A stretch of 64,000 nucleotides of DNA from Luteimonas mephitis DSM 12574 (GCF_000422305.1 NZ_AULN01000014.1:1-64000), one strand, 5' to 3'. Positions 18,513 to 28,383 are shown, counted from the stretch's first letter. Made by a program: numbers and translations. Notes: a model not told the origin generated them from the letters alone.

Positions 18513-18542
18513 CGCCCTTCTCCCGTGAGCGGGAGAAGGGCG
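18513..18542. repeat. Hairpin, CGCCCTTCTCCCG-TGAG family
   Basis: A perfect 13-bp stem with a 4-base TGAG loop. It is similar in plan to the hairpins at 18634 and 56149 (pyrimidine-rich CTCTCCCGC arm), which suggests a second dispersed palindrome family. Confidence 0.65.
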
Positions 18543-18633
18543 GTCGTGCCGGGCGTGAGTCGCGTCTGGTTGCGTTCCGCACCTTGCGCGGACTGGCTTC
18601 GGACGCACGGCCGGCGACCTGCCCTCACCCCAT

Positions 18634-18657
18634 CCCTCTCCCGCAAGCGGGAGAGGG
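18634..18657. repeat. Hairpin, CCCTCTCCCG-CAAG family
   Basis: A perfect 10-bp stem (CCCTCTCCCG / CGGGAGAGGG) with a CAAG loop, 92 bases after the related hairpin at 18513-18542. Confidence 0.65.
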
Positions 18658-18736
18658 GGGAGGTGTCAGGCGAGAGTCGCTTCGTTCATGGACCCAGTCG
18701 CGTTGCGAAGGTTGGCTTCGGACACGACAGAATATT

Positions 18737-18812
18737 TGGCGCTCCCTACGGGATTCGAACCCGTGTTTTAGCCTTGAGAGGGCCACGTCCTGGGCCTCTA
18801 GACGAAGGGAGC
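18737..18812 (-). tRNA. tRNA-Glu (anticodon CTC), CCA encoded
   Basis: On the minus strand the 7-bp acceptor stem GCTCCCT/AGGGAGC, the D-arm segment CGTCTAGAGGCCCAGGACG, an anticodon loop CTCTCAA (anticodon CTC) and a T-arm ACACGGGTTCGAATCCCGT fold as a standard tRNA. Discriminator G and CCA are encoded at the 3' end. The body closely resembles E. coli tRNA-Glu, which has UUC at the anticodon. A promoter and a terminator flank the gene, so it is a single-tRNA transcript. Confidence 0.95.
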
Positions 18813-18884
18813 GGGGTGTCGCCGGGGCGACGCCGGCTGGACGGCCGGCCCGCACGGCATCCGTCTGGTGCCGTGCAGCTTGCT

Positions 18885-18912
18885 AGTATAGCAACGATAC
18901 GGATGCCGCCAA
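18885..18912 (-). promoter_or_regulatory. Probable promoter of tRNA-Glu
   Basis: On the minus strand TTGGCG and TATACT are separated by 16 bases, placing transcription start near 18878 and the tRNA about 65 bases downstream. Both boxes are unusually good for this sequence. Confidence 0.6.
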
Positions 18913-18946
18913 GCGGTAGCCAACCCCGGAGATCCCTGGCTGCCCG

Positions 18947-20286
<1,340 letters not shown>

Positions 20287-20290
<4 letters not shown>

Positions 20291-20784
20291 ACCCGGCCAC
20301 GATCGCCTTCGTGGGACTCGGCGGCAACGTCGGGGACGCCGCGGCGACCCTGCGCGAGGCGCTGTCCGCGCTCGATCGCCTGCCCGACACGCGGCAGTTG
20401 CGGGCCTCGCGCCTGTACCGGACGCCGGCCTGGGGCCGGGTCGAGCAGGCCGATTTCGTCAACGCGGCGGTGAAGCTGGAAACCCGGCTCGACGCGCGCG
20501 GGCTGCTCGACGCGCTGCTGGAGGTCGAGCGCCAGTTCGGCCGCGAGCGCGATGATGCGCAACTGCGCTGGGGCCCGCGCACGCTCGACCTCGACCTGCT
20601 CCTGTTCGGCGAAGGCGCCATCGACGAGCCCGGCCTGCGCGTGCCGCATCCGCACCTGCATGAACGCGCGTTTGCACTGGTGCCGCTGGTCGAGATCGAA
20701 CCGGAGGTCGTGATTCCCGGCCATGGAACGGCGCGTTCCGCGCTCGCGGCCGTGGCCGCCAGGGGGATCGAGGCGCTACCCTGA
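20287..20784 (+). CDS. folK: HPPK, 6-hydroxymethyl-7,8-dihydropterin pyrophosphokinase
   Basis: The 165-residue product starts with AFVGLGGNVGD, has SRLYRTPAWG and FVNAAVKLET, and carries the signature RWGPRTLDLDLLLFG with the metal-binding aspartates. It transfers pyrophosphate from ATP to the pterin in folate synthesis. pcnB-folK is the same pair as in E. coli, overlapping here by four bases. panB follows after 42 bases. Confidence 0.94.
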
Positions 20785-20826
20785 GCGCCTGCGTCGCGGC
20801 CTGCGGCGCTTCACCGGACCCTGCCC

Positions 20827-21642
20827 ATGTACGCCCCCGACGATCGCAAGCCCCTGACCGTTCCCGCGCTGGCCGAAGCCAAGCGCGGCGGCCACAAGCT
20901 GGCGATGCTCACCGCCTACGACGCGGGCTTTGCGCGCGTGTTCGATGACAACGGCATCGACCTGCTGCTGGTCGGCGATTCGCTGGGCATGGTGGTGCAG
21001 GGGCACGACTCGACCCTGCCGGTCACGGTCGACGACATCGCCTATCACACCGCCTGCGCCGCCCGCGGCGTGTCGCGCGCGCTGCTGGTCGCGGACCTGC
21101 CGTTCCAGGCGGACGCGACGCCGGAGCGCGCGCTCGATGCGTCTACGCGCCTGCTTCAGGCCGGTGCAGGAATGGTCAAGCTCGAAGGCGCCGGCCACAA
21201 GCTCGACGTCATCCGCTTCCTTGTCGAGCGCGAGATCCCGGTCTGCGCGCACCTGGGCCTCACTCCACAATCGGTGCTGCGCCTGGGCGGCTACAAGGTG
21301 CAGGGCCGCGAGGACGAAGCCGCGCGCAAGCTGCGCGCGGACGCCGCGGCGGTTGCCGAAGCCGGCGCAACGCTGCTGGTCCTCGAATGCGTGCCGACGC
21401 CGCTGGCGCAGGCGATCACCGCCGAGGTCCCGATCCCCACCATCGGCATCGGTGCCGGCCCGCACTGCGACGGCCAGGTGCTGGTGCTGCATGATGTTCT
21501 CGGCCTGAACGGCGGCCACCGGCGGCCGAAGTTCGTCAAGGATTTCCTCGCCGAAGGCGGTTCCGTTGCCGGTGCGGTGAAGGCCTACGTCGCCGCGGTG
21601 CGCGACGGCAGCTTTCCCGACGAAGCACATTCCTACCTGTAG
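20827..21642 (+). CDS. panB: 3-methyl-2-oxobutanoate hydroxymethyltransferase
   Basis: This 271-residue TIM-barrel enzyme has the metal-binding [18 protein letters not shown] and Asp in [27 protein letters not shown] and the catalytic Glu region VLECVP. It makes ketopantoate from ketoisovalerate and methylene-tetrahydrofolate. It is first in a panB-panC-panD cluster, separated from panC by a GTAG repeat pair. Its TAG stop belongs to the repeat head. Confidence 0.95.
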   Translation: MYAPDDRKPLTVPALAEAKRGGHKLAMLTAYDAGFARVFDDNGIDLLLVGDSLGMVVQGHDSTLPVTVDDIAYHTACAARGVSRALLVADLPFQADATPERALDASTRLLQAGAGMVKLEGAGHKLDVIRFLVEREIPVCAHLGLTPQSVLRLGGYKVQGREDEAARKLRADAAAVAEAGATLLVLECVPTPLAQAITAEVPIPTIGIGAGPHCDGQVLVLHDVLGLNGGHRRPKFVKDFLAEGGSVAGAVKAYVAAVRDGSFPDEAHSYL

Positions 21643-21706
21643 GAGCGCCCCATGGGCGCGACCGGGTTTACCAGGACTGCCAATCGCGCCCATGGGGCGC
21701 TCCTGC
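21639..21706. repeat. GTAG REP pair between panB and panC
   Basis: The left unit GTAGGAGCGCCCCATGGGCG matches the right unit over 21 bases (21641-21661 / 21684-21704), with one mismatch at the head of the right unit. The left head supplies the panB stop codon. The repeat fills most of the gap between two genes of one operon, so transcription probably reads through it. Confidence 0.85.
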
Positions 21707-21719
21707 GAAAGCGAAGGCC

Positions 21720-22565
21720 ATGATCGAAACCGTGAGCGAACTTCCGGCCCTGCGTGCGCGCATCGCCGCGTGGAAGCGCGAAGGCCTGCGCGTCGGCCTG
21801 GTGCCGACCATGGGCAACCTGCACGCCGGCCACTTCTCGCTGGTGAAACTCGCACGCGAACACGCCGATCGCGTGGTCGCCAGCGTGTTCGTCAATCCCA
21901 CCCAGTTCGGCCCCAACGAGGACTTCGACCGCTACCCGCGCACGCCGGAGGCCGACGCCGCCGGGCTGGAAGCCGCGGGCTGCGACCTGGTCTGGATGCC
22001 GTCCGTCGAGCAGATGTACCCCTTCGGCGCCGACCACGCCGTGCGCATGCGCGTGCCCGGGATCACCGACGTACTCGACGGCGCGCACCGCCCCGGGCAC
22101 TTCGACGGCGTGGTCACGGTGGTGTCGCGGCTGTTCAACCAGGTGCAGCCGGACGTGGCCGCGTTCGGCCGCAAGGATTACCAGCAGCTGGCGGTGATCC
22201 GCTACTTGGTGCGTGATCTCGCCTTCCCGGTCGAACTGCTGCCGGCGGACATCGTCCGGGAACCCGATGGCCTGGCGATGAGTTCGCGCAACCAGTACCT
22301 GTCCGCGGAGGAACGCCGGGCCGCGCCGACGATCCACCGCACGCTGCTGGCGATGCGCGACGCCGCGCGTGCGGGCATGGCGCGTGCGGGCGTGGAAGCG
22401 CAGGCCCGCGCGGCGCTGGGCGCAGCGGGTTTCCTGGTCGACTACGCGGTGTTGCGCGACATTCACCTCGCCGAGCCCGACGACGGATCCGGCGCGCGCG
22501 TGGCACTCGTTGCGGCGCGGCTGGGAAGCACGCGCCTGATCGACAACCTCGAGTTCACGATCTAG
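21720..22565 (+). CDS. panC: Pantothenate synthetase
   Basis: This 281-residue enzyme has the ATP-binding PTMGNLHAGH at about 30-40, NPTQFGPNEDFDRYPRT, HFDGVVTVVSRLFNQVQPD, FGRKDYQQL and the KMSKS-like MSSRNQYLS. It condenses pantoate and beta-alanine. The ATG at 21720 follows GAAAGCGAAGG within the end of the GTAG repeat region. It forms a pathway cluster with panB and panD. Confidence 0.95.
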   Translation: MIETVSELPALRARIAAWKREGLRVGLVPTMGNLHAGHFSLVKLAREHADRVVASVFVNPTQFGPNEDFDRYPRTPEADAAGLEAAGCDLVWMPSVEQMYPFGADHAVRMRVPGITDVLDGAHRPGHFDGVVTVVSRLFNQVQPDVAAFGRKDYQQLAVIRYLVRDLAFPVELLPADIVREPDGLAMSSRNQYLSAEERRAAPTIHRTLLAMRDAARAGMARAGVEAQARAALGAAGFLVDYAVLRDIHLAEPDDGSGARVALVAARLGSTRLIDNLEFTI

Positions 22566-22638
22566 CACGCACGGTGCATGCAGGCGCGACTGCGGTCGCC
22601 CTTTTGCCACTGGCTGCGGGCGCCTGGCCCGCATCCTG

Positions 22639-22644
22639 TAAAAT
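22639..22644 (+). promoter_or_regulatory. Possible -10 box (TGTAAAAT) for panD
   Basis: An extended -10-like TGTAAAAT sits 33 bases before the panD ATG in otherwise GC-rich DNA. No clear -35 box is visible, so this is tentative. Confidence 0.35.
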
Positions 22645-22676
22645 CGACGCGTTCCCGCCTCCCCACGGCCCCGTCC

Positions 22677-23057
22677 ATGCAACTGACCCTGCTCAAAGCC
22701 AAGATCCACCGCGCCACTATCACCCACGCCGAACTGCACTACGAGGGCTCGTGCGCGATCGACGGCCGCCTGCTCGACATCTCCGGCATCCGCGAGTACG
22801 AGCGCATCGAGATCTACAACGTCAACAACGGCCAGCGCTTCGCGACCTACGCGATCCGCGCCGAGGAAGGCAGCGGCATCATTTCGGTCAACGGGGCGGC
22901 CGCACATCGCGCGCAGCCGGGCGATCTGGTGATCATCTGCGCCTACGGCAGCTGCGACGAAGCCGAGGCGGAAAAGTTCAAGCCGACACTGGTCTACGTC
23001 GACCGCCAGAACGCGTTGACCCACACGAACAACTCGATCCCCGCGCAGGCGGCTTGA
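22677..23057 (+). CDS. panD: Aspartate 1-decarboxylase proenzyme
   Basis: The ATG at 22677 gives a 126-residue product that matches the family's full length. An upstream in-frame ATG adds a non-family segment. The self-cleavage site Gly24-Ser25 lies in [11 protein letters not shown], and Ser25 becomes the pyruvoyl group. [20 protein letters not shown] and [16 protein letters not shown] follow. It makes beta-alanine for pantothenate. It completes the pan cluster and is convergent with queG. Confidence 0.95.
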   Translation: MQLTLLKAKIHRATITHAELHYEGSCAIDGRLLDISGIREYERIEIYNVNNGQRFATYAIRAEEGSGIISVNGAAAHRAQPGDLVIICAYGSCDEAEAEKFKPTLVYVDRQNALTHTNNSIPAQAA

Positions 23058-23087
23058 TCTGGCGCTGACCGGATGGCGCGCGCCGCG

Positions 23088-24167
23088 CTACGCGCGGCCA
23101 TGCCGGGCCAGCGCCCACGCCACGTGCTCGCGCACGACCGGATCGGCTTCGTCGCGGCGCGACTCCAGCGCCGCCAGCACGTCCGGTGTCGTCGGCGCGT
23201 TGCCCAGCGCGACGGCGATGTTGCGCAGCCAGCGCGCATGGCCGCTGCGTCGGATCGCCGAGCCCTCGGTGCGCTGCAGGAACTCGTCTTCCGTCCAGGC
23301 GAACAACTCGGCGAGCGTCGCCCGGTCGAGGTTGTTGCGGGCGCGGAAGTCCGGCTCGTCGGTGCGCCTGGCGAACTTGTTCCACGGACACGCCAGCTGG
23401 CAGTCGTCGCAGCCGAAGATGCGGTTGCCGATCAGCGGCCGCAGGTCCTCGTCGATGCTGCCTTCATGCTCGATGGTGAGGTAGGAAATGCAGCGCCGCG
23501 CGTCGAGCCGGTGCGGCGCGGTGATCGCGCCGGTGGGGCAGACCTCGATGCAGCGCACGCAGGTGCCGCAGTGCGCGGTGGCCGGCGGGTCGACCGGCAG
23601 CGGCAGGTCGACATAGATTTCGCCGAGGAAGAACCACGAGCCGCCGTCCTTGTCGATCAGGCAGGTGTGCTTGCCGATCCAGCCCAGGCCGGCGTTGCGC
23701 GCCAGCGCGCGCTCGAGCACCGGCGCCGAGTCGACGAACACGCGGTGGCCGAACGCACCGACCTCCTCGCCGATGCGTTCGGCCAGCTTCTGCAGCCGGC
23801 CGCGCATCAGCTTGTGGTAGTCGCGCCCCAGCGCGTAGCGCGCGACGTAGGCGCGTTGGCCGTCGGCGAGCGTGTCCCAAGCGCTGTCGTCGTCATTGCG
23901 CCCGTAGTCCAGCCCGACCGAGATCACCCGCAGGGTGCCGGGAATCAGTTCCGCCGGGCGCGAGCGCTTGTCGCCATGCCGCGCCATCCATTCCATCGAC
24001 CCGTACAGGCCGTTGGCCAGCCAGTCGCGCAGGTGTTGCTCGTCGTCGCCCAGTTCGATGCCGGCGATGCCGCAGCGCTGGAAGCCGGCTTCGCGCGCGA
24101 GCAGGCGGATCCGCGCGGCGAGCGCGGGATAGTCGGGTGTGGACGGGTTGGCGGCGGACTGGGACAC
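23088..24167 (-). CDS. queG: Epoxyqueuosine reductase
   Basis: This 359-residue cobalamin-dependent enzyme has N-terminal LAREAGFQRCGIAGIEL and GSMEWMARHGDKRSRP. Two [4Fe-4S] motifs follow (CGTCVRCIEVCPTGAI and GCDDCQLACPWNKF), with HEAT-like helices at the C-terminus. It performs the last step of queuosine synthesis in tRNA. It is divergent from nnr over only 26 bases, as yjeS/yjeF are in E. coli. Confidence 0.94.
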   Translation of the reverse strand: MSQSAANPSTPDYPALAARIRLLAREAGFQRCGIAGIELGDDEQHLRDWLANGLYGSMEWMARHGDKRSRPAELIPGTLRVISVGLDYGRNDDDSAWDTLADGQRAYVARYALGRDYHKLMRGRLQKLAERIGEEVGAFGHRVFVDSAPVLERALARNAGLGWIGKHTCLIDKDGGSWFFLGEIYVDLPLPVDPPATAHCGTCVRCIEVCPTGAITAPHRLDARRCISYLTIEHEGSIDEDLRPLIGNRIFGCDDCQLACPWNKFARRTDEPDFRARNNLDRATLAELFAWTEDEFLQRTEGSAIRRSGHARWLRNIAVALGNAPTTPDVLAALESRRDEADPVVREHVAWALARHGRA

Positions 24168-24178
24168 GGCGCGGCAAG

Positions 24179-24184
24179 TATAGA
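24179..24184 (+). promoter_or_regulatory. Possible -10 box (TATAGA) very close to the nnr start
   Basis: GTATAGAATCGC lies 10 bases upstream of the nnr ATG. If used, the mRNA would have almost no 5' leader. There is no clear -35 and no ribosome site between the box and ATG. Confidence 0.35.
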
Positions 24185-24193
24185 ATCGCGGCG

Positions 24194-25669
24194 ATGAGCG
24201 GCCCCTTTCCCCTGTACGACAATGCCGCGCTGCGAGAGGCCGAGAGGCGGGCCGCGGCGCGATCCGGGGACGATTTCACCCTGATGCAGCGCGCCGGCCT
24301 GGCCGCTTGGCACTGCGCGCTGGCGCACTGGCCGCAGGCACGGCGCATCGTGGTGGCCTGCGGTCCAGGCAACAACGGCGGCGACGGTTACGTGCTGGCC
24401 CGCCATGCCCTTGAAGCCGGGCGCGAGGTACGCGTGCTGCGGCTGCCCGGGGTGGCACCGCGCAGCGCAGTGGCGCAGCGTGCGGAGCAGGCCTGTCGCG
24501 ACGCAGGCGGGCAGGTCGCTGATTTTTCCGGCGCAATCGGCGGGGCCGAGCTGGTGGTCGATGCCGTGTTCGGTATCGGCCTGGTGCGCCCGCTTGCGGA
24601 TACGGCTGCGGCATTCGTCGCCGCGATCAACGATGCCGGCGCACCCGTGCTGGCGCTCGACGCACCCAGCGGCGTCGACGCCGGAACCGGCAATGTCCCC
24701 GGCGTTGCGGTCCGCGCCACGCGCACGCTGCAGTTCATCGGCGCGCACGCGGGGCTGGCTACCGGCGCCGCGCTCGATCACGTCGGCGCATGCGAGCTTG
24801 CCACGCTCGACGTGGACGATGACATGCTGCCGCCGGACTCGGCCGTCGCCGAAATGCTCCGTGCCAGTGACCTGCAACGCTTCCTGCCGCCGCGCCCACG
24901 CAATTCGCACAAGGGCCAATCGGGCCGCGTGCTGTGCGTCGGCGGCGACCACGGCAAGGGCGGCGCGGTGATGCTGAGTGCCGAAGCGGCGCTGCGCAGC
25001 GGCGCCGGGCTGGTCGACGCTGCAACGCGCGCAGAACACGTGCCGGCGCTGCTGTCGCGACGCCCGGAGGTGATGGCGCATGCAGTCAACGCGGCGGGGG
25101 AAATCGACGGCCTGGCAATCGCGGCAGACGTGGTCGCGATCGGCCCCGGCCTGGGCCAGGAGGAGTGGGGGAGTGCGCTGTTTTCGCGCGTGGTCGACAG
25201 CGGCAAGGCGCTGGTCATCGATGCCGATGCACTGAACCTGCTCGCGGCAAGCCCGCGCCCGCTGCATGCGGACACGGTGCTGACGCCGCACCCCGGGGAA
25301 GCGGCGCGACTGCTGGGCATCTCGACGCGCGAGGTGCAGGCCGACCGCCTCGCGAATGCGCGCGCAATGTGCGAGCGCCATGGCTGCACGGTCGTGCTCA
25401 AGGGGGCCGGCACGGTGGTCGCCGCGCCAGGACGCACGGCGCGGATCATCGATGCGGGCAATCCCGGCATGGCGGTCGGCGGCATGGGCGACGTGCTGAC
25501 CGGCGTGATCGCCGCGCTGCGCGCGCAGGGCCTGGACGCATTCGATGCCGCCTGCTGCGGCGCGCTGCTGCACGGCGCAGCGGGCGATGCCGCGGCGCTG
25601 GACGGCGGCGAACGCGGGCTGCTGCCCTCCGACCTGTTCGCGCCGCTGCGGCGGCTGGCCAACCCATGA
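24194..25669 (+). CDS. nnr: Bifunctional NAD(P)H-hydrate epimerase / ADP-dependent dehydratase
   Basis: The 491-residue product joins an N-terminal epimerase (about 1-215; CGPGNNGGDGYVLARHAL, LDAPSGVDAGTG) to a C-terminal ribokinase-fold dehydratase (about 230-490; RVLCVGGDHGKGGAVMLSAE, LTPHPGEAARLLG, NPGMAVGGMGDVLTG). It repairs hydrated NAD(P)H. The ATG at 24194 (MSGPFPLYDNAALREAE) is preferred; codons upstream fall into the divergent queG region. It overlaps tsaE by four bases (ATGA). This is E. coli yjeF-yjeE order. Confidence 0.94.
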   Translation: MSGPFPLYDNAALREAERRAAARSGDDFTLMQRAGLAAWHCALAHWPQARRIVVACGPGNNGGDGYVLARHALEAGREVRVLRLPGVAPRSAVAQRAEQACRDAGGQVADFSGAIGGAELVVDAVFGIGLVRPLADTAAAFVAAINDAGAPVLALDAPSGVDAGTGNVPGVAVRATRTLQFIGAHAGLATGAALDHVGACELATLDVDDDMLPPDSAVAEMLRASDLQRFLPPRPRNSHKGQSGRVLCVGGDHGKGGAVMLSAEAALRSGAGLVDAATRAEHVPALLSRRPEVMAHAVNAAGEIDGLAIAADVVAIGPGLGQEEWGSALFSRVVDSGKALVIDADALNLLAASPRPLHADTVLTPHPGEAARLLGISTREVQADRLANARAMCERHGCTVVLKGAGTVVAAPGRTARIIDAGNPGMAVGGMGDVLTGVIAALRAQGLDAFDAACCGALLHGAAGDAAALDGGERGLLPSDLFAPLRRLANP

Positions 25670-26154
25670 GCGAGACCATCATCGAACGTTTCCTGCCCGA
25701 CGCCGAGGCGACCGATGCACTCGGCCGCGCGCTGGCGGCCACCCAGCCGGCGCAAGCGGTGGTGTACCTGCACGGCGACCTCGGCGCCGGCAAGTCCACG
25801 CTGGCGCGCGCGTGGCTGCGCGCGCTTGGCGTCGAGGGGCCGATCCGCAGCCCGACCTACACCTTGGTGGAGCGCTATCCGATTCCGGAAGGCGAGGCGA
25901 TGCACCTGGACCTGTACCGGATCGCGGGCGCGGGGGAACTGGAATTCCTCGGTCTGGACGAGGCCGGCGCGGCCCTGTGGCTGGTGGAATGGCCCGAGCG
26001 CGGCGCCGGCAGCCTGCCGGTCGCCGACCTGCAGGTCGAACTGGCCGTGCGCGGGCAAGGCAGGGCCGTCCGGCTGCTCGCCATGAGCACCGCCGGGGGC
26101 GAGTGGGTTAAGCGGATGGAAATTCGGAGCGACTTGCGGCCGCTTCCTGAATAG
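25666..26154 (+). CDS. tsaE: tRNA threonylcarbamoyladenosine biosynthesis ATPase TsaE
   Basis: This 162-residue P-loop protein has LHGDLGAGKSTLARAWLRALG (Walker A near 35-45), the conserved SPTYTLVERY and HLDLYRI, and LVEWPERG near the end of the fold. It is the ATPase of the TsaB-TsaD-TsaE complex that makes t6A37 on ANN-decoding tRNAs. It is coupled to nnr (ATGA) and lies upstream of the amidase gene. Confidence 0.94.
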   Translation: MSETIIERFLPDAEATDALGRALAATQPAQAVVYLHGDLGAGKSTLARAWLRALGVEGPIRSPTYTLVERYPIPEGEAMHLDLYRIAGAGELEFLGLDEAGAALWLVEWPERGAGSLPVADLQVELAVRGQGRAVRLLAMSTAGGEWVKRMEIRSDLRPLPE

Positions 26155-26238
26155 AACCCGTAGCAAAGGCCGGCAGGCTACGGATTCATAAGGGAAAAAT
26201 TGTTGCAAAACCCGCAGCTTGGTGCTTGACTAGCGCCC

Positions 26239-27780
26239 ATGCGAGCGAAGGGGATCTCCGTCCAGCAAGTCATTCTCGGCCTGGCGCTGCTGGCAGCGCT
26301 GTGCTGGAATCTTGCGCACGCCTCTGAAATCAACAGCTTGCAGGTGTCCTCGGGCGCAACCGGAACCCGGGCCGAGATCTCGCTGGACGCACGGGTCGAG
26401 TACAGGATCCTGAGCCTGTCCAATCCGGATCGGCTGGTGGTGGACCTGCCCGGCGTCGAGCCGGTGCGCGGCCTGAAGCTGCCGGCGGCGGCCGGACTGG
26501 TGAAGGACGTCCGTACCGGGCACCCGGTGCCGGGCACGACCCGCATCGTGTTCGACCTGAGCGCGCCCGTGGTGCTGCTGAAGCCGCACTTCGAAACCGT
26601 CGCGGGCGGAGCGCGCCTGGTGCTGGAATGGCCGGGGGACAACGCCGGAGATCCGATCGCACGCATCGCCGCGGCAAGCGCATCGGTGCCGGTAACTTCC
26701 GGCAGTACGGCCACGGCCCCGCAGCCTGATCCGCCCGCGCAGGCACCGCAGCCTGATCCGGCACTCGCATCGGCGGCGGCGACCTCGCGGCTGGTCGCCT
26801 CCATCGCCGCCAACGCGGCGTCTTCCGCGCCAACTCCGCAGCCTGCCTTGTCCGGGCCTGTCCCGTCCGCACAGGCGTCCACTTCGTCGCCGGCCGTGCA
26901 GCAGGCGTCCGGCACCATCGCCACCGGCATCCCCACCCGGATCGCCACCGGCGTGCCTGCACCCGTGACCCAGCCGCAGCAGGCGTCCGCCGCAGCGGCC
27001 ACCGTGGTGCCGCCTCCGCTGGCCCGTCGCAGCGGCATGCGGCCGCTGGTGGTTGCGATCGACCCGGGCCACGGGGGACAGGACCCCGGCGCAATCGGCC
27101 AGGGCGGCCGTCGCGAGAAGGATGTCACCCTGGCCGTCGGTCGCGAACTGGCGAGGCAGATCAACGCCACGCCCGGCCTGACGGCCTACATGACCCGCGA
27201 CAAGGACGTGTTCATCCCGCTCAACCGGCGCGCGCAGCTGGCGCGCGCGGCCAAGGCCGACATCTTCGTCTCGATCCACGCCGACGCCGCCGAGAACCGC
27301 AGCGCATCGGGCGCGTCGGTGTACGTGCTGTCGCTCAAGGGCGCGTCGTCGCAGCGCGCGCGCTGGCTGGCCGACAAGGAAAACGCCGCCGACCTGATCG
27401 GTGGCCGCATGCCGCAGTCGGGCAACACGCTGGCCTCGGTGCTGCTCGACCTCACCCAGTCCGGGCACATGAAGGCCTCCGAGGACGCCGCGCGCCACGT
27501 GCTCGACAGCCTCGGCGACGTCGGCAACACGCGCCGCGTGGAACGCGCGAACTTCGCCGTGCTGCGGACCTCGGACATGCCGTCGATGCTGGTCGAAACC
27601 GCCTACATCTCGAACCCGACCGAAGAGCGCCTGCTCACCGACCCGGCCTACCAGCGCAAGCTGGCGACCGCGATCCTGCGCGGCGTCGACACCTACTTCC
27701 TGCGCCAGCCGCCGCCGGGCACGCTGTACGCGGCGCGCGCCTCGGCGCAGGCCGATTCCGGAGCGGGCGGAAGTCCCTGA
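26239..27780 (+). CDS. amiC: N-acetylmuramoyl-L-alanine amidase, AmiB/AmiC type
   Basis: This 513-residue secreted protein has a signal peptide (about 1-29), an AMIN domain (about 31-130; VEYRILSLSNPDRLVVDLPG) and a long Ala/Pro/Gln/Thr-rich linker (about 155-265). A zinc amidase_3 domain follows, with IDPGHGGQDPGAIG, Glu in REKDVTLAVG, His in VSIHADA and Glu in MLVETAYISN. It cleaves septal peptidoglycan during cell division. In E. coli amiB sits between tsaE and mutL, as here. Normally it abuts mutL; here 607 bases with a structured repeat separate them. No LysM domain is present. AmiB or AmiC naming is a matter of choice. Confidence 0.92.
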   Translation: MRAKGISVQQVILGLALLAALCWNLAHASEINSLQVSSGATGTRAEISLDARVEYRILSLSNPDRLVVDLPGVEPVRGLKLPAAAGLVKDVRTGHPVPGTTRIVFDLSAPVVLLKPHFETVAGGARLVLEWPGDNAGDPIARIAAASASVPVTSGSTATAPQPDPPAQAPQPDPALASAAATSRLVASIAANAASSAPTPQPALSGPVPSAQASTSSPAVQQASGTIATGIPTRIATGVPAPVTQPQQASAAAATVVPPPLARRSGMRPLVVAIDPGHGGQDPGAIGQGGRREKDVTLAVGRELARQINATPGLTAYMTRDKDVFIPLNRRAQLARAAKADIFVSIHADAAENRSASGASVYVLSLKGASSQRARWLADKENAADLIGGRMPQSGNTLASVLLDLTQSGHMKASEDAARHVLDSLGDVGNTRRVERANFAVLRTSDMPSMLVETAYISNPTEERLLTDPAYQRKLATAILRGVDTYFLRQPPPGTLYAARASAQADSGAGGSP

Positions 27781-27923
27781 AGGCAAGCGCGTCTCGCCGC
27801 GGATCTACGCGGACAAGTACGGATAAGACATTTCTGGTTTTCGCTTGGCCTTTGCCTGATTTCAGGATGAAGGGAGCTTCGGCTTCCTGCCGGATCACAC
27901 GCGCTGCCGCAACCTGATGGATT

Positions 27924-28025
27924 CCGGCGCGGCCGGCAGGCCGTCGGGGCAAATGTCCAGGGTATCCGCCTGGCGGCGAATCCCTCCTCCCTGATTTTGC
28001 CCCGACGGCCTGCCGGCCGCGCCGG
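27924..28025 (-). repeat. Stem-loop A of composite element 1
   Basis: The arms 27924-27953 and 27996-28025 are perfect 30-bp inverted repeats. The 42-base apical part (27954-27995), read on the minus strand, starts ATCAGGGAGGAGG, has a small inner hairpin (GGATTCGCC / GGCGGATACC) and ends CTGGACA. It aligns with the apical parts of stem-loops B, C and D. Confidence 0.9.
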
Positions 28026-28105
28026 GGCGATCAAATCGCAGGCTGGCCGGGACATCGAGCCTTTGCCTTTCGCTTGCAATACGGCCACAGCGCAGCTCGG
28101 AACGC

Positions 28106-28197
28106 GGGTGCGGTTGCCCTCGGGTGCGAAATCAGGGAGGAGGCGTCGGCCACAGGCCGGCGCCGGAGGACATTCGCACGCGAGGGCAACAGCACCC
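28106..28197 (+). repeat. Stem-loop B of composite element 1
   Basis: The arms 28106-28130 and 28173-28197 pair with two mismatches (GGGTGC, GTTGCCCTCG and TGCGAA against their complements). The 42-base apical part (28131-28172) starts ATCAGGGAGGAGG, has the inner hairpin GGCGTCGGCC-ACA-GGCCGGCGCC and ends CGGAGGACA. The arms are unrelated to those of A although the apical parts align. Confidence 0.88.
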
Positions 28198-28377
28198 GGC
28201 GCCCCGCCGTCCAACGGACGCAGCACTTTCCTCCCCGGAAGAAGATCGTTCCCGAGAGGAATATTTCGTACCCCCAGCGAGCGCACCTGCTTTCCGCCAT
28301 ATCGGAGCTGATCGGCCCCGATCCGTGGCGAGACCCAGGGCTTCGCCCGATCCCCCACGATGCAAGCCCGTGGCCGT

Positions 28378-28383
28378 TATCAT
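28378..28383 (+). promoter_or_regulatory. Possible -10 box (TATCAT) next to the mutL start
   Basis: TTATCATTGCCATG places a -10-like box five bases before the mutL ATG. Because the structured element separates mutL from amiC, mutL may need its own promoter. No -35 is evident. Confidence 0.3.

Larger units (their letters stand above)
27924..28253. repeat. Composite structured element, copy 1: two inverted stem-loops, spacer and boundary motif
   Basis: Between amiC and mutL lies an element made of stem-loop A (27924-28025, minus-strand orientation) and an 80-base spacer containing GCAGGCTGGCCGGGACAT. Stem-loop B (28106-28197, plus orientation) and a tail with CCCCGGAAGAAGATC (28234-28248) follow. 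All parts have counterparts at 53308-53718. ORFs of about 100 codons cross it, but they follow DNA-level conservation on both strands and look spurious. The remaining parts of the gap (27781-27923 and 28254-28387) show no gene. The first holds GCCGCGGATCTACGCGGAC, possibly a piece of another repeat. Confidence 0.85.
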
